Assembly (NCBI GenBank): GCA_052267165.1
Contig: JBKQHO010000010.1
Coordinates: 31,355 to 95,354, forward strand
Direction: 5' to 3'
Length of the DNA: 64,000 nt
Origin: CAWICD01 sp052267165
GTDB lineage: Bacteria; Vulcanimicrobiota; Vulcanimicrobiia; Vulcanimicrobiales; Vulcanimicrobiaceae
Shown: positions 9,822 through 17,863 of the stretch, one piece after another
Position numbering within the stretch: position 1 is the stretch's first letter
How the letters are laid out: the number at the start of each line of letters is the position of its first letter
Notes under the pieces: generated by a model
The model's database searches: none
What the model was told of the DNA's origin: nothing
The model's input: only the letters and a program-made list of their open reading frames with translations
Position numbers and translations under genes: made by a program

Positions 9822-10420
9822 CGCTCTTTTGGATCTTGGCAGTCCTGTTGATCGCGAGCGCGGTCTTCACCGTCACCCAGCGGAGCCCGGTCTACAGCGT
9901 CGTCGGACTGCTCGCCAACTTCATGGCCCTTGCGGCGCTCTACCTCACGCTCAACGCCGAGTTCTTGGCGATCATCCAAGTCGTCGTCTACAGCGGCGCG
10001 ATCCTCATGCTCTTCGTGTTCGTGATCGCGTTGCTCTCGAGCGGCGTCGGACCGTTCAGGGAAGGTCCCGACCGCATGCCGCTGGTCCTGGTGCCGGCCC
10101 TGGTCGCGACCCTGGCGGGCCTCGGCTTCCTTATCTTCGCGGTGGAGCGCGTGCCGCTCACGACGCTGCCGGCCCACCAAGCCACCTCGACGCTCGGCCA
10201 AGCCGGCAGCGCCGGCGTCTTCGGCAGCGTCGCCGACTTCGGCGTCGCACTGTTCACGACGAACCTGCTGCCCTTCGAGATCACGGCGCTGGTGCTGATG
10301 GTCGCCGTCATCGGCGTCATCCTGATCGCGGGCGAAGCGGCGCCGCAAGCCACGCGTGGGCGGCACCGGCGAACGGTCCCCCGGTCCGAGCGCGAGCCGA
10401 TCGTGAAGGCCGGCCGATGA
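9818..10420 (+). CDS. nuoJ: NADH-quinone oxidoreductase subunit J
   Basis: 200 residues, GTG start overlapping nuoI. Five hydrophobic helices; the conserved third-helix block EFLAIIQVVVYSGAILMLFV lies near residues 47-66 and contains the pi-bulge region important for conformational coupling. The C-terminal ~35 residues are basic (HRRTVPRSEREP). Membrane-arm subunit adjoining NuoA and NuoK. Confidence 0.94.
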   Translation: MTLFWILAVLLIASAVFTVTQRSPVYSVVGLLANFMALAALYLTLNAEFLAIIQVVVYSGAILMLFVFVIALLSSGVGPFREGPDRMPLVLVPALVATLAGLGFLIFAVERVPLTTLPAHQATSTLGQAGSAGVFGSVADFGVALFTTNLLPFEITALVLMVAVIGVILIAGEAAPQATRGRHRRTVPRSEREPIVKAGR

Positions 10421-10722
10421 GCGTCGACGTCTCGACCTACGTCGCGCTGGCGGCGGTGATGTTCTTCACGGGCGTCGCCGGCGTGCTTTTGCGGCGCAAC
10501 CCGCTGATCATGCTGATGTCGATCGAGCTGATGTTCAACGCCGCGAACTTGGCGCTGGTCGCCTTCTCGCGCGTCTGGGTCAACAATGCCGGGCACGTCT
10601 TCGTGTTCCTGGTCGTGACGGTCGCGGCGGCCGAAGCCGCGATCGCGCTCGCGATCGTCGTCGCGCTGTTTCGCAAAGCGAAGTACGTCGACGTGGACGA
10701 AGTCGCGGAGCTGCGCGGATGA
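10417..10722 (+). CDS. nuoK: NADH-quinone oxidoreductase subunit K
   Basis: 101 residues with three helices, standard for NuoK (MrpC-like). Conserved NPLIMLMSIELMFNAANLAL includes the membrane-embedded glutamate of helix 2; a second acidic residue lies in VAAAEAAIALAIVVALFR. Both are part of the central proton path. Overlaps its neighbours by 4 nt on each side. Confidence 0.96.
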   Translation: MSVDVSTYVALAAVMFFTGVAGVLLRRNPLIMLMSIELMFNAANLALVAFSRVWVNNAGHVFVFLVVTVAAAEAAIALAIVVALFRKAKYVDVDEVAELRG

Positions 10723-12668
10723 GCGCGTACGCGTTACTCGCCGTGTGGCTGTTGCCGCTGGCCGGCTCGATCCTGCTGTGGGCGTTCGGGCCGCAACTCA
10801 AGCGCGGCGCCGGCGTGCTCGGGTCCGCCGTCGTGCTCGCATCGTTTGCGCTGACCGTGCTGCTCTTTCCCGCCGGGTCGGCTTCGACAGCCGGGCATCC
10901 GGGCTTCGAGGTTCCGCTGGGGAGCTGGGTCAAGGGCTACACCTTCGGCCTGTTGCTCGATCCGCTCTCGCTGCTCTGGGCGCTGATCATCACCGGTGTC
11001 GGCGGACTGATCCACGTCTATGCGATCGGCTACATGTGGAGCGATCGCGCGATCGCGCGCTTCTTCGCGTACCTCAACTTCTTCGTGTTCGCGATGCTGA
11101 CGCTGGTGCTCTCGGACAACATCGTCGGCTTGCTGGTGGGCTGGGGGCTGGTCGGGCTCGCGTCGTACTTCCTGATCGGATTTTGGTTCGACCGGCCGTC
11201 GGCGGTCGCGGCGGCGCGCAAGGCGTTCGTCATCAACGTCTTCGGCGACATCGGCATCATGTTCGCGGTCTTCGCGATCTATCAGCAGACGAGCTCGATC
11301 GCGTTCGCCGACATCTTCGCCAAGGCGCCTTCGCTCGCGCCGGGGATCGTATTCGCGATTTGCCTCGGGCTCTTCATCGGCGCCGCGGCCAAATCGGCGC
11401 AGGTTCCGCTACACACCTGGCTGCCCGACGCGATGGAGGGTCCGACGCCGGTCTCGGCGCTGATCCACGCCGCTACCATGGTCACCGCGGGCGTGTATCT
11501 GGTCGCGCGCTTCGCGCCGCTGTGGAACGTCTCGCCCTCCGCGCAGCTGCTGGTCGCGGTCGGCGGCGCGATCACGGCGCTGACCGGCGCGCTGTTGGGC
11601 ATGGCGCAGTGGGACATCAAGCGGATCCTGGCCTACTCGACCATGTCCCAGATCGGCTACATGATCATGGGCGTCGGGGTCGGCGCGTACCAAGCCGGCG
11701 TGCTCCACTTCTTCACGCACGCGTTCTTCAAGGCGCAGCTGTTCTTGGGATCGGGCCTCATCATCCACGCGCTGCACAACGAGCAGGACGTACGCAAGAT
11801 GGGCGGGCTCTCGCGCCGCATGCCCTTCGCCTACTGGGCGATGCTGCTCGGCACGCTGGCCATCATGGGCTTTCCCGGCTTCAGCGGCTACTTCTCGAAG
11901 GACGCGGTCATCGAGGGCGCGCTGCTGCACGGCCACCCGATCCTCGCGCTGATCGGCGCGCTGACCGCAGGCATCACCGCCTACTACATGTTCCGCATGA
12001 TCTTCCTGACGTTCTACGGGCCGTATCGCGGCGACGTCGACGAGTTCTCGCTGGGAATGCCGCTGCGTATACAGGCGGCGGGACACGACGAGCCCGACGA
12101 GCACGATGCGCACGCGCCCGACTGGATCATGCAGCTGCCGGTCGCGCTGCTGATGATCCCGACGGTGCTCGCGGGCTGGCTCTACTTCGGCGGCGAGAAC
12201 AGCCCGTGGTCGCACTATTTCAGCGGGCTCTTCGGCGCCGGTGAGCCGGCGCTCGCGCCTCCGTTTCCGGAGATCGTGACGACGACCGGTGTGCTGATCC
12301 TGGTCGCGGTCGGACTGGTCGTCGCGTACTTGCGCTACGGCTCGCCGCGCGCGCAGGGCGCCGCGGTCGAGCGTCTGCGCGCGGAGTCGCGCGCGATGCC
12401 GCAGATCCTGGTGCGCGGCTTCTACGTCGACGACCTCATCGGGTTCGCGATCGTGAAGCCGGTTCTGTGGCTGGGCGATGTCTTGGCGCGCTTCGTCGAT
12501 CCGCACGTCATCGACGGCGCGGTTCGCGACGTCGTCTGGGTCGCCGGCGCGCTCGGCTATGTGATGCGCGCGCTGCAGAACGGATTCGTGCGAACGTACG
12601 CGCTCACGATCGTGATCGGCGCGGCGTGCTTCTTGGCCTACTTCGCCTACCTCGGGGCGCTCAAATGA
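10719..12668 (+). CDS. nuoL: NADH-quinone oxidoreductase subunit L
   Basis: 649 residues with about 15-16 membrane helices. Antiporter-like core: WGLVGLASYFLIGFWFDRP, then KSAQVPLHTWLPDAMEGPTP and SALIHAATMVTAGVYLVAR, the classic NuoL/Mrp signature with the key lysine and histidines. The C-terminal long lateral helix region includes FYVDDLIGFAIVKPVLWLGD. Distal proton-pumping subunit. Overlaps nuoM by 4 nt. Confidence 0.97.
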   Translation: MSAYALLAVWLLPLAGSILLWAFGPQLKRGAGVLGSAVVLASFALTVLLFPAGSASTAGHPGFEVPLGSWVKGYTFGLLLDPLSLLWALIITGVGGLIHVYAIGYMWSDRAIARFFAYLNFFVFAMLTLVLSDNIVGLLVGWGLVGLASYFLIGFWFDRPSAVAAARKAFVINVFGDIGIMFAVFAIYQQTSSIAFADIFAKAPSLAPGIVFAICLGLFIGAAAKSAQVPLHTWLPDAMEGPTPVSALIHAATMVTAGVYLVARFAPLWNVSPSAQLLVAVGGAITALTGALLGMAQWDIKRILAYSTMSQIGYMIMGVGVGAYQAGVLHFFTHAFFKAQLFLGSGLIIHALHNEQDVRKMGGLSRRMPFAYWAMLLGTLAIMGFPGFSGYFSKDAVIEGALLHGHPILALIGALTAGITAYYMFRMIFLTFYGPYRGDVDEFSLGMPLRIQAAGHDEPDEHDAHAPDWIMQLPVALLMIPTVLAGWLYFGGENSPWSHYFSGLFGAGEPALAPPFPEIVTTTGVLILVAVGLVVAYLRYGSPRAQGAAVERLRAESRAMPQILVRGFYVDDLIGFAIVKPVLWLGDVLARFVDPHVIDGAVRDVVWVAGALGYVMRALQNGFVRTYALTIVIGAACFLAYFAYLGALK

Positions 12669-14128
12669 TCGCCGCGCTCGTGCTCGTGCCGATCCTGGCG
12701 GGGCTGGCGCTGTACGCGCTGCCGCGCCGCGCCGAAAGCGCCGCCAAGTGGGCCGGCGTCGTCGTGGCCTTCGGCATGTTCGCGCTGACGCTCGTGGCGA
12801 GCGACGCGCCGGACGAATCGCTTCGCTGGCTGCAGCGGCCCTTCACCGCGAGCTTCCACCTGGGCTTGGGGCACGGACTCTCGTTTTGGCTCATGCTGCT
12901 GCTGACGCTGGCCACGGGCTGCGCGCTGCTCGTCGTGCGCGTACCGCGCCAGCGCGACTTCGTGGCGCAGATGCTGCTCGAGCTCGGCGCGATGAGCGGC
13001 GTCTTCCTGGCGCGCGACCTGCTGCTCTTCGCGCTCTTCTGGGATCTGATGCTGATCCCGGTCTTTCTGGTGCTCATCGAGTGGGCGCCTTCGCGCCGGA
13101 GCACCAGCGCGTGGCGCTACCTCGTCTACAACTTGACGGGCGGGCTCGCGCTGCTCTTGGCGACCGCGGCCTACGGCATCGTTCAGGGCTCGACCGACGT
13201 CATCGGCCCGGCGCCCGGGCAGCTTGCGGTCATCTCGGACGCGTGGTCGCTCTGGATCTTCGCCGGCCTCGCGTTCGCGTTCTTGATCAAGACGCCGGTC
13301 TGGCCGTTCCACACCTGGATGCCGGAGACGTATGCTGATTTGCCGCCGGGGATGGCGGCCGTCGTGAGCGCCGTGCAATCGAAGGCGGGGCTCTACGGCT
13401 TCATCGTGCTCGGCACGCTGTTGTTCCCGAGGCCGATGCATGCGGCCGCGCCGCTGATGTTCGTGCTCGGGCTGATCGGGCTGCTCTACGGTGGGTTGAT
13501 CGCGCTCGTCCAGGACGATGCCAAACGCGTCGTCGCGTATTCCTCGCTCTCGCATCTGGGGCTGATCCTGCTAGCGATCTTCAGCTTCAACCCGATCGCG
13601 CTCGGCGGCGCGGTCGTCTACATCGTGGCGCACGGCCTGTTCAGCGCGGGGCTCTTCCTCGTGCTCGGCGAGATCGAGGACCGCGAGGAGACGCGGCTGC
13701 TCTCGCGGCTGGGCGGGCTCGGCACGCGCAATCCGCGTCTTGCCGGCGCGCTCACGATCGTCGTGCTCGCCGCGCTCGGGCTGCCGGGACTGTGCGGGTT
13801 CGCGGGCGAGATACTGATCCTCACCGGGCTCTATCAGTCCGGCTTCATCGCCGCCGCCGTCGTCGCGCTGATCCCGGTCGTGCTCGCCGCGGCGTACATG
13901 CTGCGCATCTTGCAGCGCACGATGCACGGACCGGAAGTCTCCGACGTGCCGCAGCGCGAGGACATGACCGGTCTCGAGATCGTGGCGCTCGCGCCGCTGG
14001 CGATCGCGATCGTGCTGCTGGGAGTCGATCCAGGACCGCTGGTCGCGTCGACCCAGGCCACCGCTCCGGTCGCCTCGGCCAAAGCCGTGCCCCCCCAGGT
14101 CGCGCGCGCGGCGGGGACGGTGCGATGA
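12665..14128 (+). CDS. nuoM: NADH-quinone oxidoreductase subunit M
   Basis: 487 residues, about 14 helices. Antiporter-like signatures: FALFWDLMLIPVFLVLIEW with the conserved glutamate, FLIKTPVWPFHTWMPETYAD, and YSSLSHLGLILLAIFSFN. The start is the ATG that overlaps the nuoL stop; the open frame upstream is a shadow of nuoL. One of three proton-translocating subunits of the membrane arm. Confidence 0.96.
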   Translation: MIAALVLVPILAGLALYALPRRAESAAKWAGVVVAFGMFALTLVASDAPDESLRWLQRPFTASFHLGLGHGLSFWLMLLLTLATGCALLVVRVPRQRDFVAQMLLELGAMSGVFLARDLLLFALFWDLMLIPVFLVLIEWAPSRRSTSAWRYLVYNLTGGLALLLATAAYGIVQGSTDVIGPAPGQLAVISDAWSLWIFAGLAFAFLIKTPVWPFHTWMPETYADLPPGMAAVVSAVQSKAGLYGFIVLGTLLFPRPMHAAAPLMFVLGLIGLLYGGLIALVQDDAKRVVAYSSLSHLGLILLAIFSFNPIALGGAVVYIVAHGLFSAGLFLVLGEIEDREETRLLSRLGGLGTRNPRLAGALTIVVLAALGLPGLCGFAGEILILTGLYQSGFIAAAVVALIPVVLAAAYMLRILQRTMHGPEVSDVPQREDMTGLEIVALAPLAIAIVLLGVDPGPLVASTQATAPVASAKAVPPQVARAAGTVR

Positions 14129-15567
14129 CCCCGGCGCTCACGATTCCGTTCGGCAACGCCGACTGGGCGACGATCTACCCGACGATCGCGGTCGCGCTCT
14201 CCGGGCTCGTCGCGCTGCTCGCCGACCTGCTGCTGCCGCGCCCGGCGCGGCGTTCGGCGGCGATCGCCATCGGGATCTTGGGGCTGCTCGCCGGCGGTGC
14301 GCTCGCGGCGCAAGGCTGGGGCCACCCGTTCGACGCGTTCAACGGCGGGTTCGTCAACGGCGGCTTCGCGATCGTGTTCGAGGAGATCGTCGTGCTGGCC
14401 GCGATCCTGTCGCTGCTGCTGGCCTATCCGCTCGGACGCGACGATCAAGCCGCGGGTGCGATCGCTTTGCTGCTCTGGAGCGCGTGCGGCGCAATGCTGC
14501 TCGCCGGCGCCGCCAACCTGATGACGATCTTCCTCGGGATCGAGTTGCTGTCGCTCGCGCTGTACTGTCTGTGCGGGATCGCCTCGCGGGAACAGGCGCG
14601 CGAAGCCGCGCTCAAATATCTGATCCTCTCGTCGACTGCCTCGGCCTTCATGCTCTTCGGCATGGCGTTGCTCTTCGGCGCGACCGGGAGCGTGACGCTG
14701 GCGGCGCTGGCCGATCCGCCGGCCTCGAACGCGCTCTATTTCGCGGGCTCGGGGCTCTTCTTGGTCGGGCTCTGCTTCAAGCTCAGCCTGGTGCCGTTCC
14801 ACCTCTGGGCGCCGGACGTCTACGAGGGCGCGCCGCTGCCGGTCACGGCCTTCATGAGCGTCGTCACCAAGGCCGGAACGCTTGCGGTGCTGGCGCGCTT
14901 CGCCTATGCCGCGTTGCCGCACGCGCAGGGGCAGGCGATTCTCGCACCGCTCTGGGTGGTGGCAGCGCTCTCGATGATCGTCGGCAACGTGGCCGCGCTG
15001 GCCCAGACCGACATGAAGCGGCTGCTCGCGTTCTCGGGGATCGCGCAGGTTGGCTACATCGTCGCCGCCTTCGCGGGCACCTCGGTCTTCGGCTTGCGCT
15101 ACGCGATCTTCTATTTGGTCGCATACACGTTCATGAACCTCGGCGCGTTCTCGGTCGTCGCGTTGCTCTCGCGCGAACACGACGAAGGGTCGCGGCTCGA
15201 ATCGTTCGCGGGACTCGGCTACCGGCAGCCGCTGCTCGCGGGGCTGATGACGTTCTTCCTGCTGGGCCTCGCCGGTCTACCGCCGACGGCGGGCTTCACC
15301 GGAAAGATTCTCATTTTGGCGAGCTCGGTCAACACGGGTTACGTGTGGCTGGCCGGGCTGCTCGTTCTCGGCACGGCGATCTCGGCCTACGCCTATTTCA
15401 AGATCGTGCGGGCGATGTACGCGCGCTCGGCGGGCGCGCCGTTACAGCGCAACCTCGTGCCGACGAGTCCGCTCCCCTGGCTAGGCGTCGGGCTCTGCGC
15501 CGTCGCAGTTCTCGTTCTCGGCCTGTACCCGATCGCGCCGAGCGACGTTCTGCCGCTCGTGAAGTAA
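14125..15567 (+). CDS. nuoN: NADH-quinone oxidoreductase subunit N
   Basis: 480 residues, about 14 helices, last gene of the complex I operon. Signatures: LGIELLSLALYCLCGI with the conserved glutamate, KLSLVPFHLWAPDVYEGAPL, and LLAFSGIAQVGYIV. Overlaps nuoM by 4 nt. With this gene all 14 subunits A-N are present in canonical order, so the complex should be fully functional with NADH as donor. Confidence 0.96.
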   Translation: MTPALTIPFGNADWATIYPTIAVALSGLVALLADLLLPRPARRSAAIAIGILGLLAGGALAAQGWGHPFDAFNGGFVNGGFAIVFEEIVVLAAILSLLLAYPLGRDDQAAGAIALLLWSACGAMLLAGAANLMTIFLGIELLSLALYCLCGIASREQAREAALKYLILSSTASAFMLFGMALLFGATGSVTLAALADPPASNALYFAGSGLFLVGLCFKLSLVPFHLWAPDVYEGAPLPVTAFMSVVTKAGTLAVLARFAYAALPHAQGQAILAPLWVVAALSMIVGNVAALAQTDMKRLLAFSGIAQVGYIVAAFAGTSVFGLRYAIFYLVAYTFMNLGAFSVVALLSREHDEGSRLESFAGLGYRQPLLAGLMTFFLLGLAGLPPTAGFTGKILILASSVNTGYVWLAGLLVLGTAISAYAYFKIVRAMYARSAGAPLQRNLVPTSPLPWLGVGLCAVAVLVLGLYPIAPSDVLPLVK

Positions 15568-15617
15568 GCGGAGCACGCACTATTAACCATCGGCTCTTCG
15601 TCCCGAACCCACGCTGG

Positions 15618-16439
15618 ATGACCCAAGGGCCGGTTCCGCTCCTCGTCGCGCTCCACGGATGCACGCAAACCGCCGCGGATTTCGCGGCCGGCTCGCGCTT
15701 CGACATCGTCGCCGACCGGCTGGGCGCGTTCGTGCTCTATCCCGAGCAAACGCTGCGCGCCAACCCGCGCCGCTGCTGGTCCTGGTACCTTCGTAAGAAT
15801 CAAGTTCGCGCCACCGGTGAACCGGCTGCGATCCTCGAGCTCGTCGAGCAGACCTGCCAGCGGTATCCGATCGACCGCGCGCGAGTCTACGTCGCGGGGC
15901 CCTCGGCCGGCGGCATCATGTCGGCGATCTTGGCGGAACAGGCGCCCGACATCTTCGCTGCCGCGGGGATCGCCGCCAGCATCCCGCTGCACGCCGGCGT
16001 CGACATCCCGAGCGGACTGCGCGCGATGAAGGCCAAGGTTCCTGAAGAGGTCATCACCGGGATCTCCGAGCTTGCGCCCTTCCCGCGCGAAGCCTACCAG
16101 CAGCAACGGGTCACGATTTGGACGGGCGTTGAGGACAAGCTCGTCGATCCGCGCAACTCCACCATGGTCGCCCGGCAGTTTTGCAGACTGTACGGCGTCG
16201 ACGCGACGCAGATGACGGTCGAGTCGAGGATCGGCGCCGAGGTGACGCGCTGGCGCGACCCCGACGGGACCGTGCGCGTCGAGCTGTGGCGGATCGAGTC
16301 GATGGGGCACTTGTGGAGCGGCGGCAGCTTCCGCGGCTCGCACACCTATCCGCCCGGCCCGCCGCAAAGCGACGAGATGATGGCGTTCTTCCTCGCCGGG
16401 GCGCTGCAGCGCGCGGAACTCGAAGCTCCGCCGCGTTGA
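15618..16439 (+). CDS. PHB-depolymerase-family esterase
   Basis: Alpha/beta hydrolase of the extracellular PHB depolymerase/feruloyl esterase group. The nucleophile serine is in VAGPSAGGIMSAIL; LLVALHGCTQTAADF supplies the oxyanion-hole strand; the catalytic His is likely in SMGHLWSGG. No signal peptide is visible. The start is uncertain: the family-like N-terminal strand (INHRLFVP) begins upstream of this ATG in the same frame, where only an ATT at 15582 follows a GCGGAG ribosome-like site. The true N-terminus may therefore be 12 residues longer with a rare start codon. Begins just after nuoN in the same direction. Confidence 0.8.
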   Translation: MTQGPVPLLVALHGCTQTAADFAAGSRFDIVADRLGAFVLYPEQTLRANPRRCWSWYLRKNQVRATGEPAAILELVEQTCQRYPIDRARVYVAGPSAGGIMSAILAEQAPDIFAAAGIAASIPLHAGVDIPSGLRAMKAKVPEEVITGISELAPFPREAYQQQRVTIWTGVEDKLVDPRNSTMVARQFCRLYGVDATQMTVESRIGAEVTRWRDPDGTVRVELWRIESMGHLWSGGSFRGSHTYPPGPPQSDEMMAFFLAGALQRAELEAPPR

Positions 16440-16583
16440 GCCGCGCTTCGCCGCCGTCGCTTCGACCGGAGAATCAGGCGGCATGCGCGACGCCGAAAGC
16501 GGCCCGCTTCAAGCTCGGCTGCTCGCGCCGGGCCGAGATCGTCGCGCGAGCGCTCGGCATCGATTAGCAGCAGGACGCGAAGA

Positions 16584-16609
16584 CCCCCGGGCCGCTCGTG
16601 GCCCGAGGG
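16584..16609. terminator. GC-rich hairpin between convergent genes
   Basis: CGGGCC pairs with GGCCCG around a GCTCGT loop, extended by CCC/GGG after one mismatch. It lies in the 230-bp gap between the esterase (plus) and the thiolase (minus), as expected for a shared terminator, but no clear T-run follows on either strand. The rest of the gap shows no supported gene. Confidence 0.5.
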
Positions 16610-16669
16610 CCCCTTCTGCACGCTGCCGGTGCGCGGATAGGCGGATAGTCGATACCGAGGTTGAGGTCC

Positions 16670-17860
16670 TTACTCGGGAATGAGCTCGAAGAGGCCGGCG
16701 ACGCCCATTCCGCCGCCGACGCACATCGTGACGACGAGGTGCTTGGCCTTGCGGCGTCGTCCTTCCAAGATGCCGTGCAGCGTCAGCCGCGCGCCGCTCA
16801 TTCCGTAGGGATGGCCGATCGAGATCGCGCCGCCGTCGACGTTGAAGCGCTCGTTCGGAATGCCGAGCGTGTCGCGGCAATAGACGGTTTGAACGGCGAA
16901 CGCCTCGTTGAGCTCCCACAGGTCGATGTCGTCGATCGTTAGGTTATTGCGGCGCAGCAGCTCGGGCACCGCGAAGACGGGACCGATCCCCATCTCGTCG
17001 GGCTTGAGCCCGATCGCGACCAGCCCGCGGTAGTAGGCGAGCGCCTTGAGGTCGTGCTTCTGCGCGTAGTCCTCGCTGGTGACGACGACCGCCGCGGCGC
17101 CGTCGGAGAGCTGTGAAGAATTGCCCGCGGTGATCGTCGACTTGGGGCCGAGCACGCCTTTGAGCGAGGCGAGCCCCTCGGCCTTCGTGTCGGGCCGGTT
17201 CCCTTCGTCGCGTTCCAGCTTGGTGAAGACTTCGGTGAATTCGCCGGACGCCTTATCCTGCTCGTACTTCCAGGCGGCGAGCGGCACGATCTCTTCGTCG
17301 AACCGGCCCGCGGCCTGTCCCGCGGCGGTACGCTGCTGACTCTGCAGCGCGTACTCGTCCTGACGCTCGCGCGATACGTTATAACGTTTGGCGACGATGT
17401 CAGCGGTCTGCAGCATCGGCATGAAGAGGTCGGCCTGATTGCGCAGCAGCCACTCCTCGGTGAAGAACTTGGTGTTCATGTTGTTCTGCACGAGCGAGAC
17501 CGACTCGGCGCCGCCGGCCACCATCGCGGGCGCGCCGTCCACGATGATGCGCTGGGCGGCAAATGAGATCGCTTGCAGACCCGAGGCGCAGTACCGGTTG
17601 ATCGTCGTTCCGGAAACCTCGACCGGCAATCCGGCCCGAAGCGCGGCGTTGCGCGCGAAATTGTGCCCGGTCGCGCCCTCGGGAAAACCGACGCCCAACA
17701 CGACGTCCTCGATGTCGTGCGGATCGATCCCCGAGCGTTGGACCGCGTGCTCGATCACGTGCCCCGCCATGGTCGCACCGTGCGTGAGGTTGTACGCGCC
17801 GCGAAACGCTTTCCCGATCGGCGTGCGCGCGCCGCCGACGATGACTGCTTGTGTTGCCAT
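16670..17860 (-). CDS. fadA: Acetyl-CoA acyltransferase (thiolase)
   Basis: 396 residues, full thiolase length. Catalytic Cys91 is in NRYCASGLQAI; the His of ISIGHPYGMSGAR and the second Cys of VTMCVGGGMGVAG complete the active site. Catalyses the thiolytic cleavage of 3-ketoacyl-CoA in the last step of beta-oxidation (or the reverse condensation). It lies 3 nt downstream of the fadB-type gene, so the pair forms an operon. The many family members differ in chain-length preference, which cannot be read from sequence here. Confidence 0.92.
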   Translation of the reverse strand: MATQAVIVGGARTPIGKAFRGAYNLTHGATMAGHVIEHAVQRSGIDPHDIEDVVLGVGFPEGATGHNFARNAALRAGLPVEVSGTTINRYCASGLQAISFAAQRIIVDGAPAMVAGGAESVSLVQNNMNTKFFTEEWLLRNQADLFMPMLQTADIVAKRYNVSRERQDEYALQSQQRTAAGQAAGRFDEEIVPLAAWKYEQDKASGEFTEVFTKLERDEGNRPDTKAEGLASLKGVLGPKSTITAGNSSQLSDGAAAVVVTSEDYAQKHDLKALAYYRGLVAIGLKPDEMGIGPVFAVPELLRRNNLTIDDIDLWELNEAFAVQTVYCRDTLGIPNERFNVDGGAISIGHPYGMSGARLTLHGILEGRRRKAKHLVVTMCVGGGMGVAGLFELIPE

Positions 17861-17863
17861 GCT

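Noticed and set aside
16483..16683. Small plus-strand frame between the esterase and thiolase genes
   Set aside because: Basic, no ribosome site, and it runs over the hairpin and into the thiolase stop.
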